DNA of 64,000 nucleotides, taken from Tianweitania sediminis (lineage in GTDB: Bacteria; Pseudomonadota; Alphaproteobacteria; Rhizobiales; Rhizobiaceae). Location: NCBI RefSeq assembly GCF_017813335.1, contig NZ_JAGIYY010000010.1, forward strand, positions 1 to 64,000, read 5' to 3'. Position 1 is the first letter of the stretch. The number at the start of each line of letters is the position of its first letter. Below are positions 31,866-41,899 of the stretch, in pieces. Position numbers and translations under genes: made by a program. The notes beneath the pieces are model-generated. The model was not told where the DNA came from, ran no database searches, and was given only the letters and a program-made list of their open reading frames with translations.

Positions 31866-32012
31866 TCGCTGCTGACAGGCTTCTCCGATCACAATCTTCG
31901 TTAGCCGGTTGACGTTACGGCAGAGCGGGCGCATGATCCTCCTTGTCGAAGAAAACGGGCGGTGGCCATTCCAAACACACCGAGCCCTGTTTTCTTTGAA
32001 AGCGCAGACAAC

Positions 32013-32250
32013 GCGGGAGACAGGCATGACTCCACCGGACTGTGACTGAGGGGCTTCGGCTAAGCTGAGGTCCCGCCGCCGCAAGGCCCAAAAAACCAGA
32101 GCGGACGGCAAACCGACAATCAGAGACCGCAGTCGGATCGCGAGCGATCGCATGGCATCCGAAACAGCGTCGGGAGCTCCGTCCCGACCGGAGGCTCAGC
32201 CTCATTTCAAGCTCTGCGTTCTTCCCCATGGAAGCGCAGAGCTTTTCCAT
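32013..32250 (+). ncRNA. Possible small structured RNA in the uvrA-ssb gap
   Basis: The 678-base region 31713-32390 lacks a convincing protein gene but contains consecutive inverted repeats: GCGGGA/TCCCGC (32013-32018 with 32071-32076), GTCGGGA/TCCCGAC (32169-32188), GAGG/CCTC (32191-32203), and AAGCTCTGCG/CGCAGAGCTT (32209-32244) followed by TTTCC like a terminator. A TTGACG-N17-CATGAT promoter-like pair lies at 31909-31937. I recognise no RNA family; it is not a tRNA, tmRNA or RNase P RNA that I can identify. Confidence 0.3.
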
Positions 32251-32290
32251 GTGCAGTCCCTCACCTTGTGTCAGCAGTCAGACTGCACTA

Positions 32291-32305
32291 GAACATATCA
32301 AGAAC
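32291..32305 (+). promoter_or_regulatory. LexA (SOS) box upstream of ssb
   Basis: GAAC-ATATCAA-GAAC matches the alphaproteobacterial LexA operator exactly and lies 86 bases before the ssb ATG. It could also act on a divergent uvrA promoter, but that gene has its own box nearer. Confidence 0.75.
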
Positions 32306-32390
32306 TTTCTGGATAACCTGTTGCGGCAGGCGACATGCGGCGCTGGGCTTTGTAGGGTGCGGCAGTTTCGAACGAGAACGGAGTGGCGTC

Positions 32391-32921
32391 ATGGCGGGAA
32401 GCGTAAACAAGGTCATCCTGGTGGGAAATCTGGGGGCTGATCCGGAAGTCCGCCGGCTGAACTCGGGCGACGCGGTCGTGAACCTGCGCATCGCGACGTC
32501 GGAAACCTGGCGTGACAAGAATTCCGGCGAGCGCAAGGAAAAAACGGAATGGCATTCCGTGGTGATCTTCAACGACAACCTCGCGAAGGTTGCCGAGCAG
32601 TATCTCAAGAAGGGCATGAAAGTGTATCTTGAGGGGGCTCTGCAAACCCGGAAATGGCAGGACAAGGACGGCCAAGACCGTTACAGCACGGAAGTGGTGC
32701 TGCAAAAGTTCCGCGGCGAATTGCAGATGCTGGATTCGCGCGGCCAAGGCGGCGGTGAGATGTCCGAATATGGCGGTGGCGGCTCTTCCTATGGCGGCGG
32801 CAGCGGTGGTGGTGGTCGGCGCGGCGGCTCCGATTTTGGCCAGTCGAGCCCGTCCGACGACCGCGGTGGACGCGGCGGTGGTGGCTTCGGCCGGGACCTC
32901 GACGACGAAATTCCGTTCTGA
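32391..32921 (+). CDS. ssb: Single-stranded DNA-binding protein
   Basis: SSB (176 residues) coats ssDNA in replication and repair. The OB fold opens [20 protein letters not shown] and includes [20 protein letters not shown]; the linker from about residue 120 is glycine-rich ([19 protein letters not shown]); the tail DLDDEIPF is the acidic tip that recruits partner proteins. A LexA box upstream suggests damage induction in addition to basal expression. Confidence 0.98.
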   Translation: MAGSVNKVILVGNLGADPEVRRLNSGDAVVNLRIATSETWRDKNSGERKEKTEWHSVVIFNDNLAKVAEQYLKKGMKVYLEGALQTRKWQDKDGQDRYSTEVVLQKFRGELQMLDSRGQGGGEMSEYGGGGSSYGGGSGGGGRRGGSDFGQSSPSDDRGGRGGGGFGRDLDDEIPF

Positions 32922-33047
32922 CAAGTCGCGCGGTTCGCCTGAAAAGCGCGGTTCTGACGATCATGCAGCGCCGCGCCACGCGCAGCGGCCTTGCTTTTAC
33001 GTGCCGTAGCTTGTAAGGCGCGGCGCATTCCACACACGGACTTAGGT

Positions 33048-33070
33048 GTTTCGCCGTTTTTCGGCAAAAC
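33048..33070 (+). other. Stem-loop in the rpsB leader
   Basis: GTTTCGCCG and CGGCAAAAC pair (one mismatch) around TTTTT, about 75 bases before the rpsB start. It might be part of an S2-responsive leader or an ssb transcript end; not proven. Confidence 0.35.
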
Positions 33071-33144
33071 CCTCCGGTGGCGGCGGGAGCTGATCCCGAC
33101 CGTCGGTGTCCGTGGAGGCTCAACCGGAAAGGACGATAAAACCA

Positions 33145-33939
33145 ATGGCTTTGCCAGATTTCTCCATGCGCCAGCTACTTGAAGCCGGTGTTCACTTCGG
33201 CCACCAGACGCACCGCTGGAACCCGAAGATGGCTCCCTTCATCTTTGGCGCCCGCAACAACATCCATATCATCGACCTCAGCCAAAGCGTGCCGATGCTG
33301 CACCAGGCTCTCAAGGTCGTGTCTGACACTGTGGCACGTGGCGGCCGCGTGCTGTTTGTCGGCACCAAGCGTCAGGCCGCTGATATCGTTGCCGATGCTG
33401 CCGACCGTTCGGCTCAGTACTACGTCAACTCGCGTTGGCTGGGCGGCATGCTCACCAACTGGAAGACGATCTCGAACTCCATTCAGCGCCTTCGCAAGCT
33501 CGACGAGATGCTTGGCGGCGGTGAAGCGCAGCGCCTCACGAAGAAGGAGCGCCTGAACCTTGATCGCGAACGCGACAAGTTGTCGAAGGCCCTCGGCGGC
33601 ATCAAGGACATGGGTTCGACGCCGGACCTGATGTTCGTGATCGACACCAACAAGGAAGCGATCGCCATCCAGGAAGCCAAGCGTTTGGGCATTCCGGTGG
33701 TCGCGATCATCGACTCGAACTGCGATCCGGACAAGATCGACTACCCGATCCCCGGCAACGACGATGCCCAGCGCGCGATTTCGCTTTATTGCGACCTGAT
33801 TGCCAAGGCAGCACTCGACGGCATTGCACGGCAGCAGGGTTCGCTCGGCGTGGATGTCGGCGCTTCGGAAGAAGCTCCGGTCGAGCCGGCCCTCGAGGAA
33901 GCTCCGGCTGCTGCTGAAGGCGATACGCCGGCCGCTTGA
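33145..33939 (+). CDS. rpsB: 30S ribosomal protein S2
   Basis: S2 (264 residues) is a late-binding 30S protein next to S1. [20 protein letters not shown] is the signature start, with [12 protein letters not shown]-type text ([20 protein letters not shown]), and the second signature [23 protein letters not shown] 33145 follows GGAAAGGACGA. The acidic alanine-rich tail is lineage-specific. It begins the conserved rpsB-tsf-pyrH-frr order. Confidence 0.98.
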   Translation: MALPDFSMRQLLEAGVHFGHQTHRWNPKMAPFIFGARNNIHIIDLSQSVPMLHQALKVVSDTVARGGRVLFVGTKRQAADIVADAADRSAQYYVNSRWLGGMLTNWKTISNSIQRLRKLDEMLGGGEAQRLTKKERLNLDRERDKLSKALGGIKDMGSTPDLMFVIDTNKEAIAIQEAKRLGIPVVAIIDSNCDPDKIDYPIPGNDDAQRAISLYCDLIAKAALDGIARQQGSLGVDVGASEEAPVEPALEEAPAAAEGDTPAA

Positions 33940-33946
33940 CGAACAG

Positions 33947-33976
33947 GACCCGGGCCAACCCGGGTCTGACTTTTTT
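33947..33976 (+). terminator. Intrinsic terminator between rpsB and tsf
   Basis: GACCCGGG (33947-33954) and CCCGGGTC (33959-33966) form a stem around CCAA, followed by TGAC and six Ts. It probably attenuates rpsB-tsf read-through, since tsf starts only 85 bases on. Confidence 0.8.
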
Positions 33977-34060
33977 GCCGGCTTCGCCGGCTGCAATCAG
34001 GCGCATCATCGAACCCTCGATGGTGCGCCCGCGTGTTTCATAGGCATGAAGAGGTTTGAG

Positions 34061-34984
34061 ATGACGATTTCCGCCGCTCAGGTGAAAGAACTCCGCGACA
34101 CCACCGGCGCGGGCATGATGGATTGCAAGGCTGCCCTCGCCGAAACCAACGGCGACATGGAAGCCGCGGTTGATTGGCTTCGCAAGAAGGGCATCGCCAA
34201 GGCGGACAAGAAGGCAGGCCGCACGGCCGCCGAGGGTCTGGTTGGCGTCGCCAGCAACGACCTGTCGGGCGTGGCCGTCGAAGTGAATTCCGAAACCGAT
34301 TTCGTTGCACGCAACGACGCATTCCAGCAGATCGTGCGCAACGTCGCGCTGGTGGCCTTGGAAACCGATGGCTCGAGCGAAGCTGTTGCTGACGCGCGCT
34401 ATCCCGGCGGCACGGCGTCCGTCACGGACACCATCAAGGACGCTGTCGGCACAATCGGTGAGAACATGAGCTTCCGCCGTTCCGCAAAGCTGACGGTTTC
34501 GGCGGGCGCCGTGGCGACCTACGTCCACAATGCCGTCGCCGAGAACCTCGGCAAGATGGGCGTTCTGGTGGCGGTGGAAACGTCGGGCGATGCTGAAGCC
34601 GCGCGCGCCTTTGCGCGTCAGGTGGCAATGCACGTTGCTGCGACCAACCCGCTGGCGCTGAGCGAATCGGAAATCGATCCGGCTGTTGTGGCCCGTGAGA
34701 AGGACATCTTCTCTGATCAGGCGCGCCAGTCCGGAAAGCCGGAAAACATCATCGAGAAGATGGTGGAAGGCCGCCTGCGCAAGTTCTACGAGGAAGTCGT
34801 GCTTCTGAAGCAGGCTTTCGTGTTGAACCCCGACATGACCGTTGAAGCGGCCCTGAAGGATGCGGAAAAGACGATCGGTGCGCCCGCCAAGATCACTGGC
34901 TTCATGCGCTTCGCTCTTGGCGAAGGCATTGAAAAGGAAACCAGCGATTTCGCCGCGGAAGTTGCGGCAGCTGTGAAGAAGTAA
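34061..34984 (+). CDS. tsf: Elongation factor Ts
   Basis: EF-Ts (307 residues) is the nucleotide exchange factor for EF-Tu. The N-terminal module is [20 protein letters not shown] with [20 protein letters not shown], followed by [13 protein letters not shown] and the core motif [21 protein letters not shown] 34061 gives the standard start. Confidence 0.98.
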   Translation: MTISAAQVKELRDTTGAGMMDCKAALAETNGDMEAAVDWLRKKGIAKADKKAGRTAAEGLVGVASNDLSGVAVEVNSETDFVARNDAFQQIVRNVALVALETDGSSEAVADARYPGGTASVTDTIKDAVGTIGENMSFRRSAKLTVSAGAVATYVHNAVAENLGKMGVLVAVETSGDAEAARAFARQVAMHVAATNPLALSESEIDPAVVAREKDIFSDQARQSGKPENIIEKMVEGRLRKFYEEVVLLKQAFVLNPDMTVEAALKDAEKTIGAPAKITGFMRFALGEGIEKETSDFAAEVAAAVKK

Positions 34985-35116
34985 GGGCAGAACGGGGTGC
35001 AGCGCGACAGCCTGCATCTCTCGCTGAAGTCGACGGAGGGCATCGCGTGACATCGCGGTGCCCTTCGTGTATCCGCAGTCCGCTTCCGCCTGCCTGACCT
35101 TCTCGAAGGACAATCC

Positions 35117-35842
35117 ATGCCTGACCAACACCCCGTGTTTCGCCGCGTCCTGCTCAAGGCATCGGGTGAGGCGTTGATGGGGGAGCAGAAGTTTGGGATC
35201 GACGTTTCCGTGGCCGATCGTATTGCGGCCGACATCTCCGAAGCGCGCAGCATGGGCGTGGAAGTGGCCGTGGTGATCGGCGGGGGAAACATCTTCCGCG
35301 GGGTTGCCGTCGCGTCGGCCGGCGGTGATCGGGTGACCGGCGACCACATGGGCATGCTGGCAACGGTGATCAACTCGCTCGCTCTTCGCACCTCATTGAT
35401 GAAGATGGGGATCGAATCAGTGGTTCTTTCAGCGATCGCCATGCCCGAGATCTGCGAAAGCTTTTCGCAGCGACAGGCCACCGCCTACATGGACCAGGGC
35501 AAGGTCGTCATTTTCGCCGGTGGTACGGGCAACCCCTTCTTCACCACCGATTCGGCTGCCGCTCTCCGTGCGGCGGAGATCGGTGCGGATGCGTTGTTCA
35601 AGGGCACCCAGGTGGATGGGGTTTATTCGGCAGATCCGAAAAAGGACCCCACGGCCAAACGCTACGAGCGCATCACCCATGCTGAAGTTCTGCAGCACGA
35701 CCTTGCGATCATGGACACGGCCGCGATTGCCCTTGCACGTGAGAACGACATTCCGATAATCGTGTATTCCATTCACGAACAAGGCGGGTTCGGCGAGATC
35801 CTGCGCGGCGGCGGCCGCTGCACGATCGTATCGGACAAGTAA
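35117..35842 (+). CDS. pyrH: Uridylate kinase
   Basis: PyrH (241 residues) phosphorylates UMP to UDP, an amino-acid-kinase-fold hexamer inhibited by UTP. Motifs: [48 protein letters not shown] and [23 protein letters not shown] feeds the UDP-GlcNAc used by the lipid A genes downstream. Confidence 0.97.
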   Translation: MPDQHPVFRRVLLKASGEALMGEQKFGIDVSVADRIAADISEARSMGVEVAVVIGGGNIFRGVAVASAGGDRVTGDHMGMLATVINSLALRTSLMKMGIESVVLSAIAMPEICESFSQRQATAYMDQGKVVIFAGGTGNPFFTTDSAAALRAAEIGADALFKGTQVDGVYSADPKKDPTAKRYERITHAEVLQHDLAIMDTAAIALARENDIPIIVYSIHEQGGFGEILRGGGRCTIVSDK

Positions 35843-35870
35843 TCCGCCCCTCTTTTCCAAGGAGCCTACA

Positions 35871-36431
35871 ATGAGTTCTGGAGCCGACTTCAAGGATCTT
35901 CAGCGCCGCATGGACGGTGCGATCTCGGCCTATCGCAACGATCTTGCTTCCCTTCGTACCGGCCGTGCATCGAGCAACCTTCTGGATCCCATTCAGGTCC
36001 AGGCTTATGGCAGCGCCATGCCGCTCAACCAGGTGGCGACGGTGACTGTGCCTGAACCGCGCATGATCGCCGTTTCTGTTTGGGACAAGTCGATGGTGAA
36101 CGCCGTTGATCGCGCGATTCGTGAATCCAATCTCGGCTTCAATCCCATCATGGACGGCACCACACTGCGCATCCCGCTGCCGGAGCTGAACGAACAGCGG
36201 CGCAAGGAACTGGTGAAGATTTCGACCGGTTACGCGGAAAACGCCCGCGTTGCGGCGCGCCATGTGCGACGCGACGGCATGGATGCCTTGAAGAAGGCGG
36301 AAAAGGATGGCGATCTGGGTCAAGATGACGTTCGTTCCCAGTCCGAACGCATTCAGAAGATGACCGACGACACAATCGCGACGATCGACTCGCTGTTGAC
36401 GGAAAAACAAGCAGAAATCATGCAGGTTTGA
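35871..36431 (+). CDS. frr: Ribosome recycling factor
   Basis: RRF (186 residues) splits post-termination ribosomes with EF-G. It shows [59 protein letters not shown] and the C-terminal helix. CAAGGAGCC precedes the ATG. Spacing of 28 bases from pyrH indicates co-transcription. Confidence 0.98.
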   Translation: MSSGADFKDLQRRMDGAISAYRNDLASLRTGRASSNLLDPIQVQAYGSAMPLNQVATVTVPEPRMIAVSVWDKSMVNAVDRAIRESNLGFNPIMDGTTLRIPLPELNEQRRKELVKISTGYAENARVAARHVRRDGMDALKKAEKDGDLGQDDVRSQSERIQKMTDDTIATIDSLLTEKQAEIMQV

Positions 36432-36474
36432 CCCGCCTGCAAAGTTGCGGGCTGAGGGAGCGAGGAAACAGGCC

Positions 36475-37191
36475 GTGACGCCGAGGCACGTGGCGATCAT
36501 CATGGATGGCAATGGCCGCTGGGCAGAGGCTCGGGGCTTGCCCCGTGTTTTTGGACACCGCGCAGGCGTCGAGGCCCTGCGGCAGGCTGTTCAAAATGCC
36601 GGGGATCTCGGCATTGAATGGCTTACGGTCTATGCCTTTTCTTCGGAAAACTGGTCACGTCCGCCAGCCGAAGTGTCGGACCTCATGGGCCTGCTGAAGC
36701 TGTTTATCCGCCGGGACCTGGCCGACCTGCATCGGAACGGCGTTCGGATCCATATCGTGGGGGAGCGCAAGACGCTCAGCCCTGATATCGCCGCTCTGCT
36801 TGAAGACGCCGAGGTCCTGACGGCCGGCAACCGGGCGATGAACCTGGTGATTGCCTTCAATTATGGCTCGCGAAACGAGATCACGCGCGCGGTTCGCAGC
36901 TTGGCCATGGCCCTGGCACAAGGGCGATTGTCGGCCGCACAGATCGATGAGGACCTGCTCGGCTCGTTTCTGGACACGGCTCACATGCCCGACCCGGACC
37001 TCGTGATCCGCACCAGTGGTGAGATGCGCTTGTCCAACTTTTTGATGTGGCAAGCAGCTTACAGCGAATTCGTTTTTCTGCCGGTGCTTTGGCCGGACTT
37101 CAGCCGCGTTCATCTCGAGGAAGCCATCGCTTCCTTTGCCGGACGGGAGCGCCGCTTTGGTGGCCGCCCGGCTCGAGAAGCCGTTTCATGA
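36475..37191 (+). CDS. uppS: Undecaprenyl diphosphate synthase
   Basis: UppS (238 residues) is a cis-prenyltransferase making the C55 carrier for peptidoglycan and O-antigen. (M)[20 protein letters not shown] has the catalytic aspartate D11, followed by [31 protein letters not shown] and the C-terminal [21 protein letters not shown] chose GTG 36475, eight bases after GAGGA; a TTG at 36445 would add ten residues. Its stop overlaps the cdsA start. Confidence 0.95.
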   Translation: MTPRHVAIIMDGNGRWAEARGLPRVFGHRAGVEALRQAVQNAGDLGIEWLTVYAFSSENWSRPPAEVSDLMGLLKLFIRRDLADLHRNGVRIHIVGERKTLSPDIAALLEDAEVLTAGNRAMNLVIAFNYGSRNEITRAVRSLAMALAQGRLSAAQIDEDLLGSFLDTAHMPDPDLVIRTSGEMRLSNFLMWQAAYSEFVFLPVLWPDFSRVHLEEAIASFAGRERRFGGRPAREAVS

Positions 37192-38054
37192 TGCGCTCAC
37201 GCCAAGGCGAGGGCCTGGATTTCCGCCGCCCGAGACGGTTGAACAATTTTGGGCTGCGCGTGCTCTCGGCGGTCGTGCTGGGCGGCCTCGTGCTCTTGGT
37301 CACTTATTTCGGCGGTCTGCTGTTTCACTTGATGATCGCCTTGTTCGCCGGCGCGCTGCTTTATGAGTGGCTTGCCATGGTCGGCGATGGGCTGCGTTTG
37401 CCGACCCGCCTTGCACTTTGGGCGCTTCTGCTGATCGGCTTGGTGCCGCTCGTGTTCAACATGGACGCCGCGGTGGTGGTGTTTGTTGCCCTCGTCGCGA
37501 TGGGTTGCGGCATCGGCCTGGAAGCACGCCGTTCCGGCACCTGGGTTGCGGGCGGGCTGGTTTATGCACTGGTTGCTGCTGTTTCGATCCACCAGATCCG
37601 CGAAGGCGGATCGTCGGGCTTGGCGGCCATCGTGTTCCTTTTTTCCGTGGTCTGGGCAACCGACAGCTTCGCCTATGTTTTCGGCCGCTTGATCGGGGGG
37701 CGCAAGCTCGCGCCGCGAATCTCACCAAGCAAGACCTGGAGCGGAGCCTTGGGCGGGGCACTGGCTGCCGTGATCGCCGGCACAGGGAGCGCGCGGTTGA
37801 TGGGGCTGCAGCCCGGCTTCGTCCTGGCGATGGCCGCCCTCGTGCTTTCCGCGGTTTCGCAGGCAGGCGACCTCTTCGAATCGGCCGTGAAGCGGCGCTT
37901 CGGCGTCAAAGACTCCGGCAACATGATCCCCGGTCACGGTGGCGTTATGGATCGGGTGGATGGACTTGTCGCAGCGGGCTTGGCCTTGTACCTGATCGGC
38001 CTTCTGGTGGGCGGGATTCACGAGCCGTCCCGAGGGCTGTTTTATCTCCCCTGA
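37188..38054 (+). CDS. cdsA: Phosphatidate cytidylyltransferase
   Basis: CdsA (288 residues) makes CDP-diacylglycerol from phosphatidate and CTP, the branch point for membrane phospholipids, including the phosphatidylcholine made by pcs further on. About seven hydrophobic segments are seen, and the C-terminal signature [20 protein letters not shown] runs into [17 protein letters not shown]. Start at ATG 37188 (ATGATG) overlaps uppS by four bases; the second ATG is equally possible. Confidence 0.94.
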   Translation: MMRSRQGEGLDFRRPRRLNNFGLRVLSAVVLGGLVLLVTYFGGLLFHLMIALFAGALLYEWLAMVGDGLRLPTRLALWALLLIGLVPLVFNMDAAVVVFVALVAMGCGIGLEARRSGTWVAGGLVYALVAAVSIHQIREGGSSGLAAIVFLFSVVWATDSFAYVFGRLIGGRKLAPRISPSKTWSGALGGALAAVIAGTGSARLMGLQPGFVLAMAALVLSAVSQAGDLFESAVKRRFGVKDSGNMIPGHGGVMDRVDGLVAAGLALYLIGLLVGGIHEPSRGLFYLP

Positions 38055-38134
38055 GGGTCAAGCTGGGTTGGCACGAATGCCGGCACCCGCATTGGACAGA
38101 ACGAGGACCCTGCAAGGGTGAACATGGGGCTTGC

Positions 38135-39274
38135 GTGGCTGACTTCCTGACTTCGATCTTCGGCACTGAGGGCCTTATTTTGGGAACGCTGTTGCCGTTC
38201 CTGTTTGTGCTGCTCGTCGTCGTGTTTGTGCACGAGATGGGGCACTACCTTGTCGGCCGCTGGTGTGGGATCGGTGTCACGGCTTTTTCGATTGGCTTCG
38301 GCCCTGAGCTTCTCGGCTATACGGCACGCAATGGCACGCGCTGGAAGCTTTGTGCAGTTCCGCTTGGCGGGTATGTCAAGTTCGTCGGCGATATGAACGC
38401 GACGAGCACGCCGGATGCGGAAGAAGCGAATCGCCTCAGTGCAGAAGAACGACGGGTCGCCTTCCACACCCAGCCGGTTTGGAAGCGGGCACTAACGGTT
38501 TTTGCCGGCCCGATGTTCAACTTCCTTCTGACCATTGCCGTTTTTGCGGTGATGTTTTCGATCTATGGGCGTTCGGTTCTTGATCCGACGGTGGCGGAAG
38601 TGCGCCCGGACAGCCCTGCCGCAATGGCCGGCATTCAGCCGGGCGATCGCTTCGTGGCCGTGAATGGCCAAAGCGTTTCGAGCTTCGCGGACGTGCAGCG
38701 CCTTGTTTCAGGCCGTGCCGGTGATTCGCTCACGCTCACCATGGACCGAAACGGCCAACGGCTTGACCTGACGGCGACGCCGGAAATCGTCGAACAGTCG
38801 GACGCGCTCGGTAACACGGTGAAGGTGGGGGTCATCGGCGTCGTCAACAATCAGGATGTCGGGCAGGGCAGGCAGGTCACCTACACGCCCCTTCAGGCAC
38901 TGGAGCAAGGTGTTCTCGAGACCGGCTACATTATCAGTCGCACCGGTCAATTCTTGCAACGCTTCGTCGTGGGTCGTGAAGACAAGTGCCAGCTCGGCGG
39001 CCCGGTGAAGATCGCCGAAATGTCAGGACAGGCCGCCAAGCTTGGTTTTCAGTGGCTGATCCAACTGGCGGCGCTGCTGTCCGTCGGTATAGGCATCCTC
39101 AACCTTCTTCCGATTCCCCCGCTGGACGGAGGGCATCTGCTCTTCTACGGATTGGAAGCTGTGATGCGCCGGCCGGTGTCGGAGCGGATCATGGAAGCGG
39201 TTTATCGGGTGGGGATCTTCGCTGTTCTGGGCTTCATGGCCTTTGTTTTCTGGAACGACCTTTTTGGATGCTGA
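38135..39274 (+). CDS. rseP: RIP metalloprotease RseP (site-2 protease)
   Basis: A 379-residue inner-membrane zinc protease that cleaves transmembrane substrates such as anti-sigma factors and signal-peptide remnants. The active site is H33-E34-x-x-H37 in VVVFVHEMGHYL, a PDZ domain lies about residues 140-225 (PDSPAAMAGIQPGDRFVAVN), and the third motif is LNLLPIPPLDGGHLLFY. The start is GTG 38135, the only plausible in-frame start before the first membrane segment. No dxr gene lies between cdsA and rseP. Confidence 0.94.
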   Translation: MADFLTSIFGTEGLILGTLLPFLFVLLVVVFVHEMGHYLVGRWCGIGVTAFSIGFGPELLGYTARNGTRWKLCAVPLGGYVKFVGDMNATSTPDAEEANRLSAEERRVAFHTQPVWKRALTVFAGPMFNFLLTIAVFAVMFSIYGRSVLDPTVAEVRPDSPAAMAGIQPGDRFVAVNGQSVSSFADVQRLVSGRAGDSLTLTMDRNGQRLDLTATPEIVEQSDALGNTVKVGVIGVVNNQDVGQGRQVTYTPLQALEQGVLETGYIISRTGQFLQRFVVGREDKCQLGGPVKIAEMSGQAAKLGFQWLIQLAALLSVGIGILNLLPIPPLDGGHLLFYGLEAVMRRPVSERIMEAVYRVGIFAVLGFMAFVFWNDLFGC

Positions 39275-39379
39275 GCATCGGGAAGGCTCACAATTAGAAG
39301 CCTGTTTACCATGGCGGCCAAATTGCGTGACGGGAACGACACGGCTGCGGGATTAGTAAATGCAATTTAACCAGAAACC

Positions 39380-39407
39380 TTGCGTGTAAGGAAAATACGG
39401 CTATTAG
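39380..39407 (+). promoter_or_regulatory. Possible promoter before bamA
   Basis: TTGCGT and TATTAG are 16 bases apart in the 204-base rseP-bamA gap, about 70 bases before the bamA start. The match is moderate; the wide gap supports some independent control of bamA. Confidence 0.3.
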
Positions 39408-39478
39408 GGTTGGGCGACCGACCGGACAGCCGGGTTTCTCGCTCTGGGGACTACGAGAATAAAGGTTTTAGGGGCCCG

Positions 39479-41845
39479 ATGAAGGCAGTATTTCGTTTCA
39501 AGAGCGCCGTTTCCGCGGTGGCGTTGTCCGCCACTCTGGTCGCTCCAGGGGTTGTTATCGCACAGCTCGGCACAATCGCCGCGGCACAGGCGGCCGTGGT
39601 CAGCCGTGTTGAGGTTCGGGGGAACCAGCGCGTCGACGCCGACACTGTCCGCAGCTACATCGGCATCACGCCGGGGCAGAACTTCTCCAACGCCGATGTC
39701 GACGACGCCGTGAAGCGCCTGTTCGACACGGGTCTCTTTTCGGACGTTCGGATCAGCCAGGCCGGTGGCGCTCTGGTCGTGGATGTGACCGAATACAAGA
39801 TCGTCAACCAGGTGCTGTTCCAGGGCAACAGCAAGGTCAAGGACGAGCAGCTCAGCCAGGGCGTTCAAAGCAAGCCGCGGCAAGGGTTCTCGCAAGCCAC
39901 CGTTGATGCAGACGTCGAAGCCATCCGTGCCGCGTACCGCCAGATCGGCCGCGATGACGCGCAGGTCACGGCGCAGGTTACAGACCTCGGCGACAACCGC
40001 GTCAACGTCGTCTTCCAGATCACCGAAGGTGACCGCACGCGAATCGCAGCCGTCAATTTCGTCGGCAACAGCGCCTTCCCAAGCCGCCGCCTGCGCGACG
40101 TGGTGTCCACCCGCGAATCAAACTTCCTGTCGTTTCTGACGCGCAATGACATCTATGATGAAGATCGCCGCCGGGCCGACGAAGAAGCGCTTCGCCGCTT
40201 CTACTACAATCGCGGCTACGCCGACTTCCAGTTGATCTCGTCGGAAGGCGTGCTTGATCCCGCGACCAACGAGTACACGGTCACCTTCACTGTCGATGAA
40301 GGCCAGCGTTATACGTTCGGGGATGTCACGATCGACTCGGCCATTCCGGGTGTCGATGCCGCAACGCTCCAGTCCTCCGTGGAAACCCGCCAAGGCGACG
40401 TTTACAGCGCCAAGGAAGTGGAAGACACGATTATTGGGTTGACCGAGCGTGTTGCAGGCTCCGGCTACGCCTTTGCGCAGGTTACACCGCAGGGCGATCG
40501 CAATTTCGAGAACCGCACAATTTCGGTGGTGTACACGATCGACCAGGGTCCGCGGACCTATGTTGAGCGCATCGAAATCCGCGGCAACGAGCGGACGCGT
40601 GACTATGTCATCCGTCGCGAGTTCGATGTCAGCGAGGGCGATGCCTTCAACCAGGTGCTGATCCAGCGTGCCAAGCGCCGGCTCGAGCGGCTCGACTTCT
40701 TCCAGACAGTCAACATCTCCACGGCGCCGGGATCGCAGGCCGACCAGGTGATCCTTGTCGTGGATGTCGTGGAAAAGCCAACGGGCGAGTTTTCCATCGG
40801 CGCCGGTTACACCACAGGCGGATCCACGGGCGGCGGACCAACCGCGGAAGGCTCTATTGCCGAGCGCAACTTCCTCGGCCGCGGCCAATTCATCCGCGTG
40901 GGCGTCGGTGGCGGGCGGAATTCCCGCGACTACAACTTCCAGTTCACCGAGCCATATTTCCTTGGACGGCGCATTTCGGCTGGCTTCGACATCTTCCGGC
41001 AAACGCGGGAATATGATGAGTACGAAAGCACGGTCGATGGCGGTTCCATCCGCTTCGGTCTGCCGATCACGGAAGCCTTGACGTCGCAGCTCGCGTACAA
41101 TCTGACGCGCGAGAAGTACGAATATACCGACGAGTGCGACCGGAACGAGAACGGCGTTCTCGAGATCAGCGACAATTGCAGCCTCGCGCCTGCCATCGTC
41201 ACGGCCATCGAGGAGCAAAGCCCATGGGTGAAGTCCTCCGTCAGCGCCGCGTTGACCTACAATACGATCGACAACCAGAAGAACCCGCATGCCGGTGTCT
41301 TCGCCACGTTCTCGACCGAAGTGGCGGGTCTCGGCGGCGACGCGCAGTGGGTGAAGTTCACGGGACGCGGCAGCTACTACAAGACACTTTCGGAAGAAAT
41401 GGACATCGTGGGCGTTCTTGCGCTCGGTGCCGGCCACGTGCAAAGCTACGGCCAGGACCTTCGCGTGTTCGACTATTTCCAGGGGTCTGACCGGTTGATC
41501 CGCGGCTTCGACTACGGCGGCTTCGGACCCGTGGATGCGCGGACGGGCGACCATCTGGGCGGCTCGACCTACTTCAATGCCTCGGCAGAAGCACAGTTTC
41601 CGTTGCCGGTGCTGCCGCAAAGCTTTGGCTTGAAGGGTGCGCTGTTCGCGGACGCGGCTACGCTCTATAACAACGACCTTCGCGGGGCGGTCGGAACCGA
41701 CATGGAGTGGCGGGCTTCGGTCGGCGCTTCCGTGATCTGGGCATCGCCCTTCGGTCCGTTGCGCCTGGATTACGCGGTGCCGATCAAGAAAGAAGACACT
41801 GACGACGTTCAGAACTTCAATTTCGGCATCTCCACGCGCTTCTGA
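39479..41845 (+). CDS. bamA: Outer membrane protein assembly factor BamA
   Basis: BamA (788 residues) inserts beta-barrel proteins into the outer membrane. A signal peptide (SAVSAVALSATLVAPGVVIA) is followed by five POTRA repeats, about residues 40-430 (first: VSRVEVRGNQRVDADTVRSY), and a C-terminal 16-strand barrel with the conserved VRGFDYGGFG-like motif (LIRGFDYGGFGPVDARTGDH) and the terminal phenylalanine GISTRF. Full length. It precedes lpxD, linking barrel assembly and lipid A genes. Confidence 0.97.
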   Translation: MKAVFRFKSAVSAVALSATLVAPGVVIAQLGTIAAAQAAVVSRVEVRGNQRVDADTVRSYIGITPGQNFSNADVDDAVKRLFDTGLFSDVRISQAGGALVVDVTEYKIVNQVLFQGNSKVKDEQLSQGVQSKPRQGFSQATVDADVEAIRAAYRQIGRDDAQVTAQVTDLGDNRVNVVFQITEGDRTRIAAVNFVGNSAFPSRRLRDVVSTRESNFLSFLTRNDIYDEDRRRADEEALRRFYYNRGYADFQLISSEGVLDPATNEYTVTFTVDEGQRYTFGDVTIDSAIPGVDAATLQSSVETRQGDVYSAKEVEDTIIGLTERVAGSGYAFAQVTPQGDRNFENRTISVVYTIDQGPRTYVERIEIRGNERTRDYVIRREFDVSEGDAFNQVLIQRAKRRLERLDFFQTVNISTAPGSQADQVILVVDVVEKPTGEFSIGAGYTTGGSTGGGPTAEGSIAERNFLGRGQFIRVGVGGGRNSRDYNFQFTEPYFLGRRISAGFDIFRQTREYDEYESTVDGGSIRFGLPITEALTSQLAYNLTREKYEYTDECDRNENGVLEISDNCSLAPAIVTAIEEQSPWVKSSVSAALTYNTIDNQKNPHAGVFATFSTEVAGLGGDAQWVKFTGRGSYYKTLSEEMDIVGVLALGAGHVQSYGQDLRVFDYFQGSDRLIRGFDYGGFGPVDARTGDHLGGSTYFNASAEAQFPLPVLPQSFGLKGALFADAATLYNNDLRGAVGTDMEWRASVGASVIWASPFGPLRLDYAVPIKKEDTDDVQNFNFGISTRF

Positions 41846-41899
41846 TATCGCGAGGCTTTCTCCCGTTCCCCCTTGGGGACGGGAGGTGCGGAGAGCATC

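Noticed and set aside
32013-32076. Acceptor-stem-like GCGGGA...TCCCGC pair suggesting a tRNA
   Set aside because: The enclosed sequence lacks a T-loop GGTTCGAATCC-type motif and an anticodon arm of the right spacing, so it is not a tRNA.
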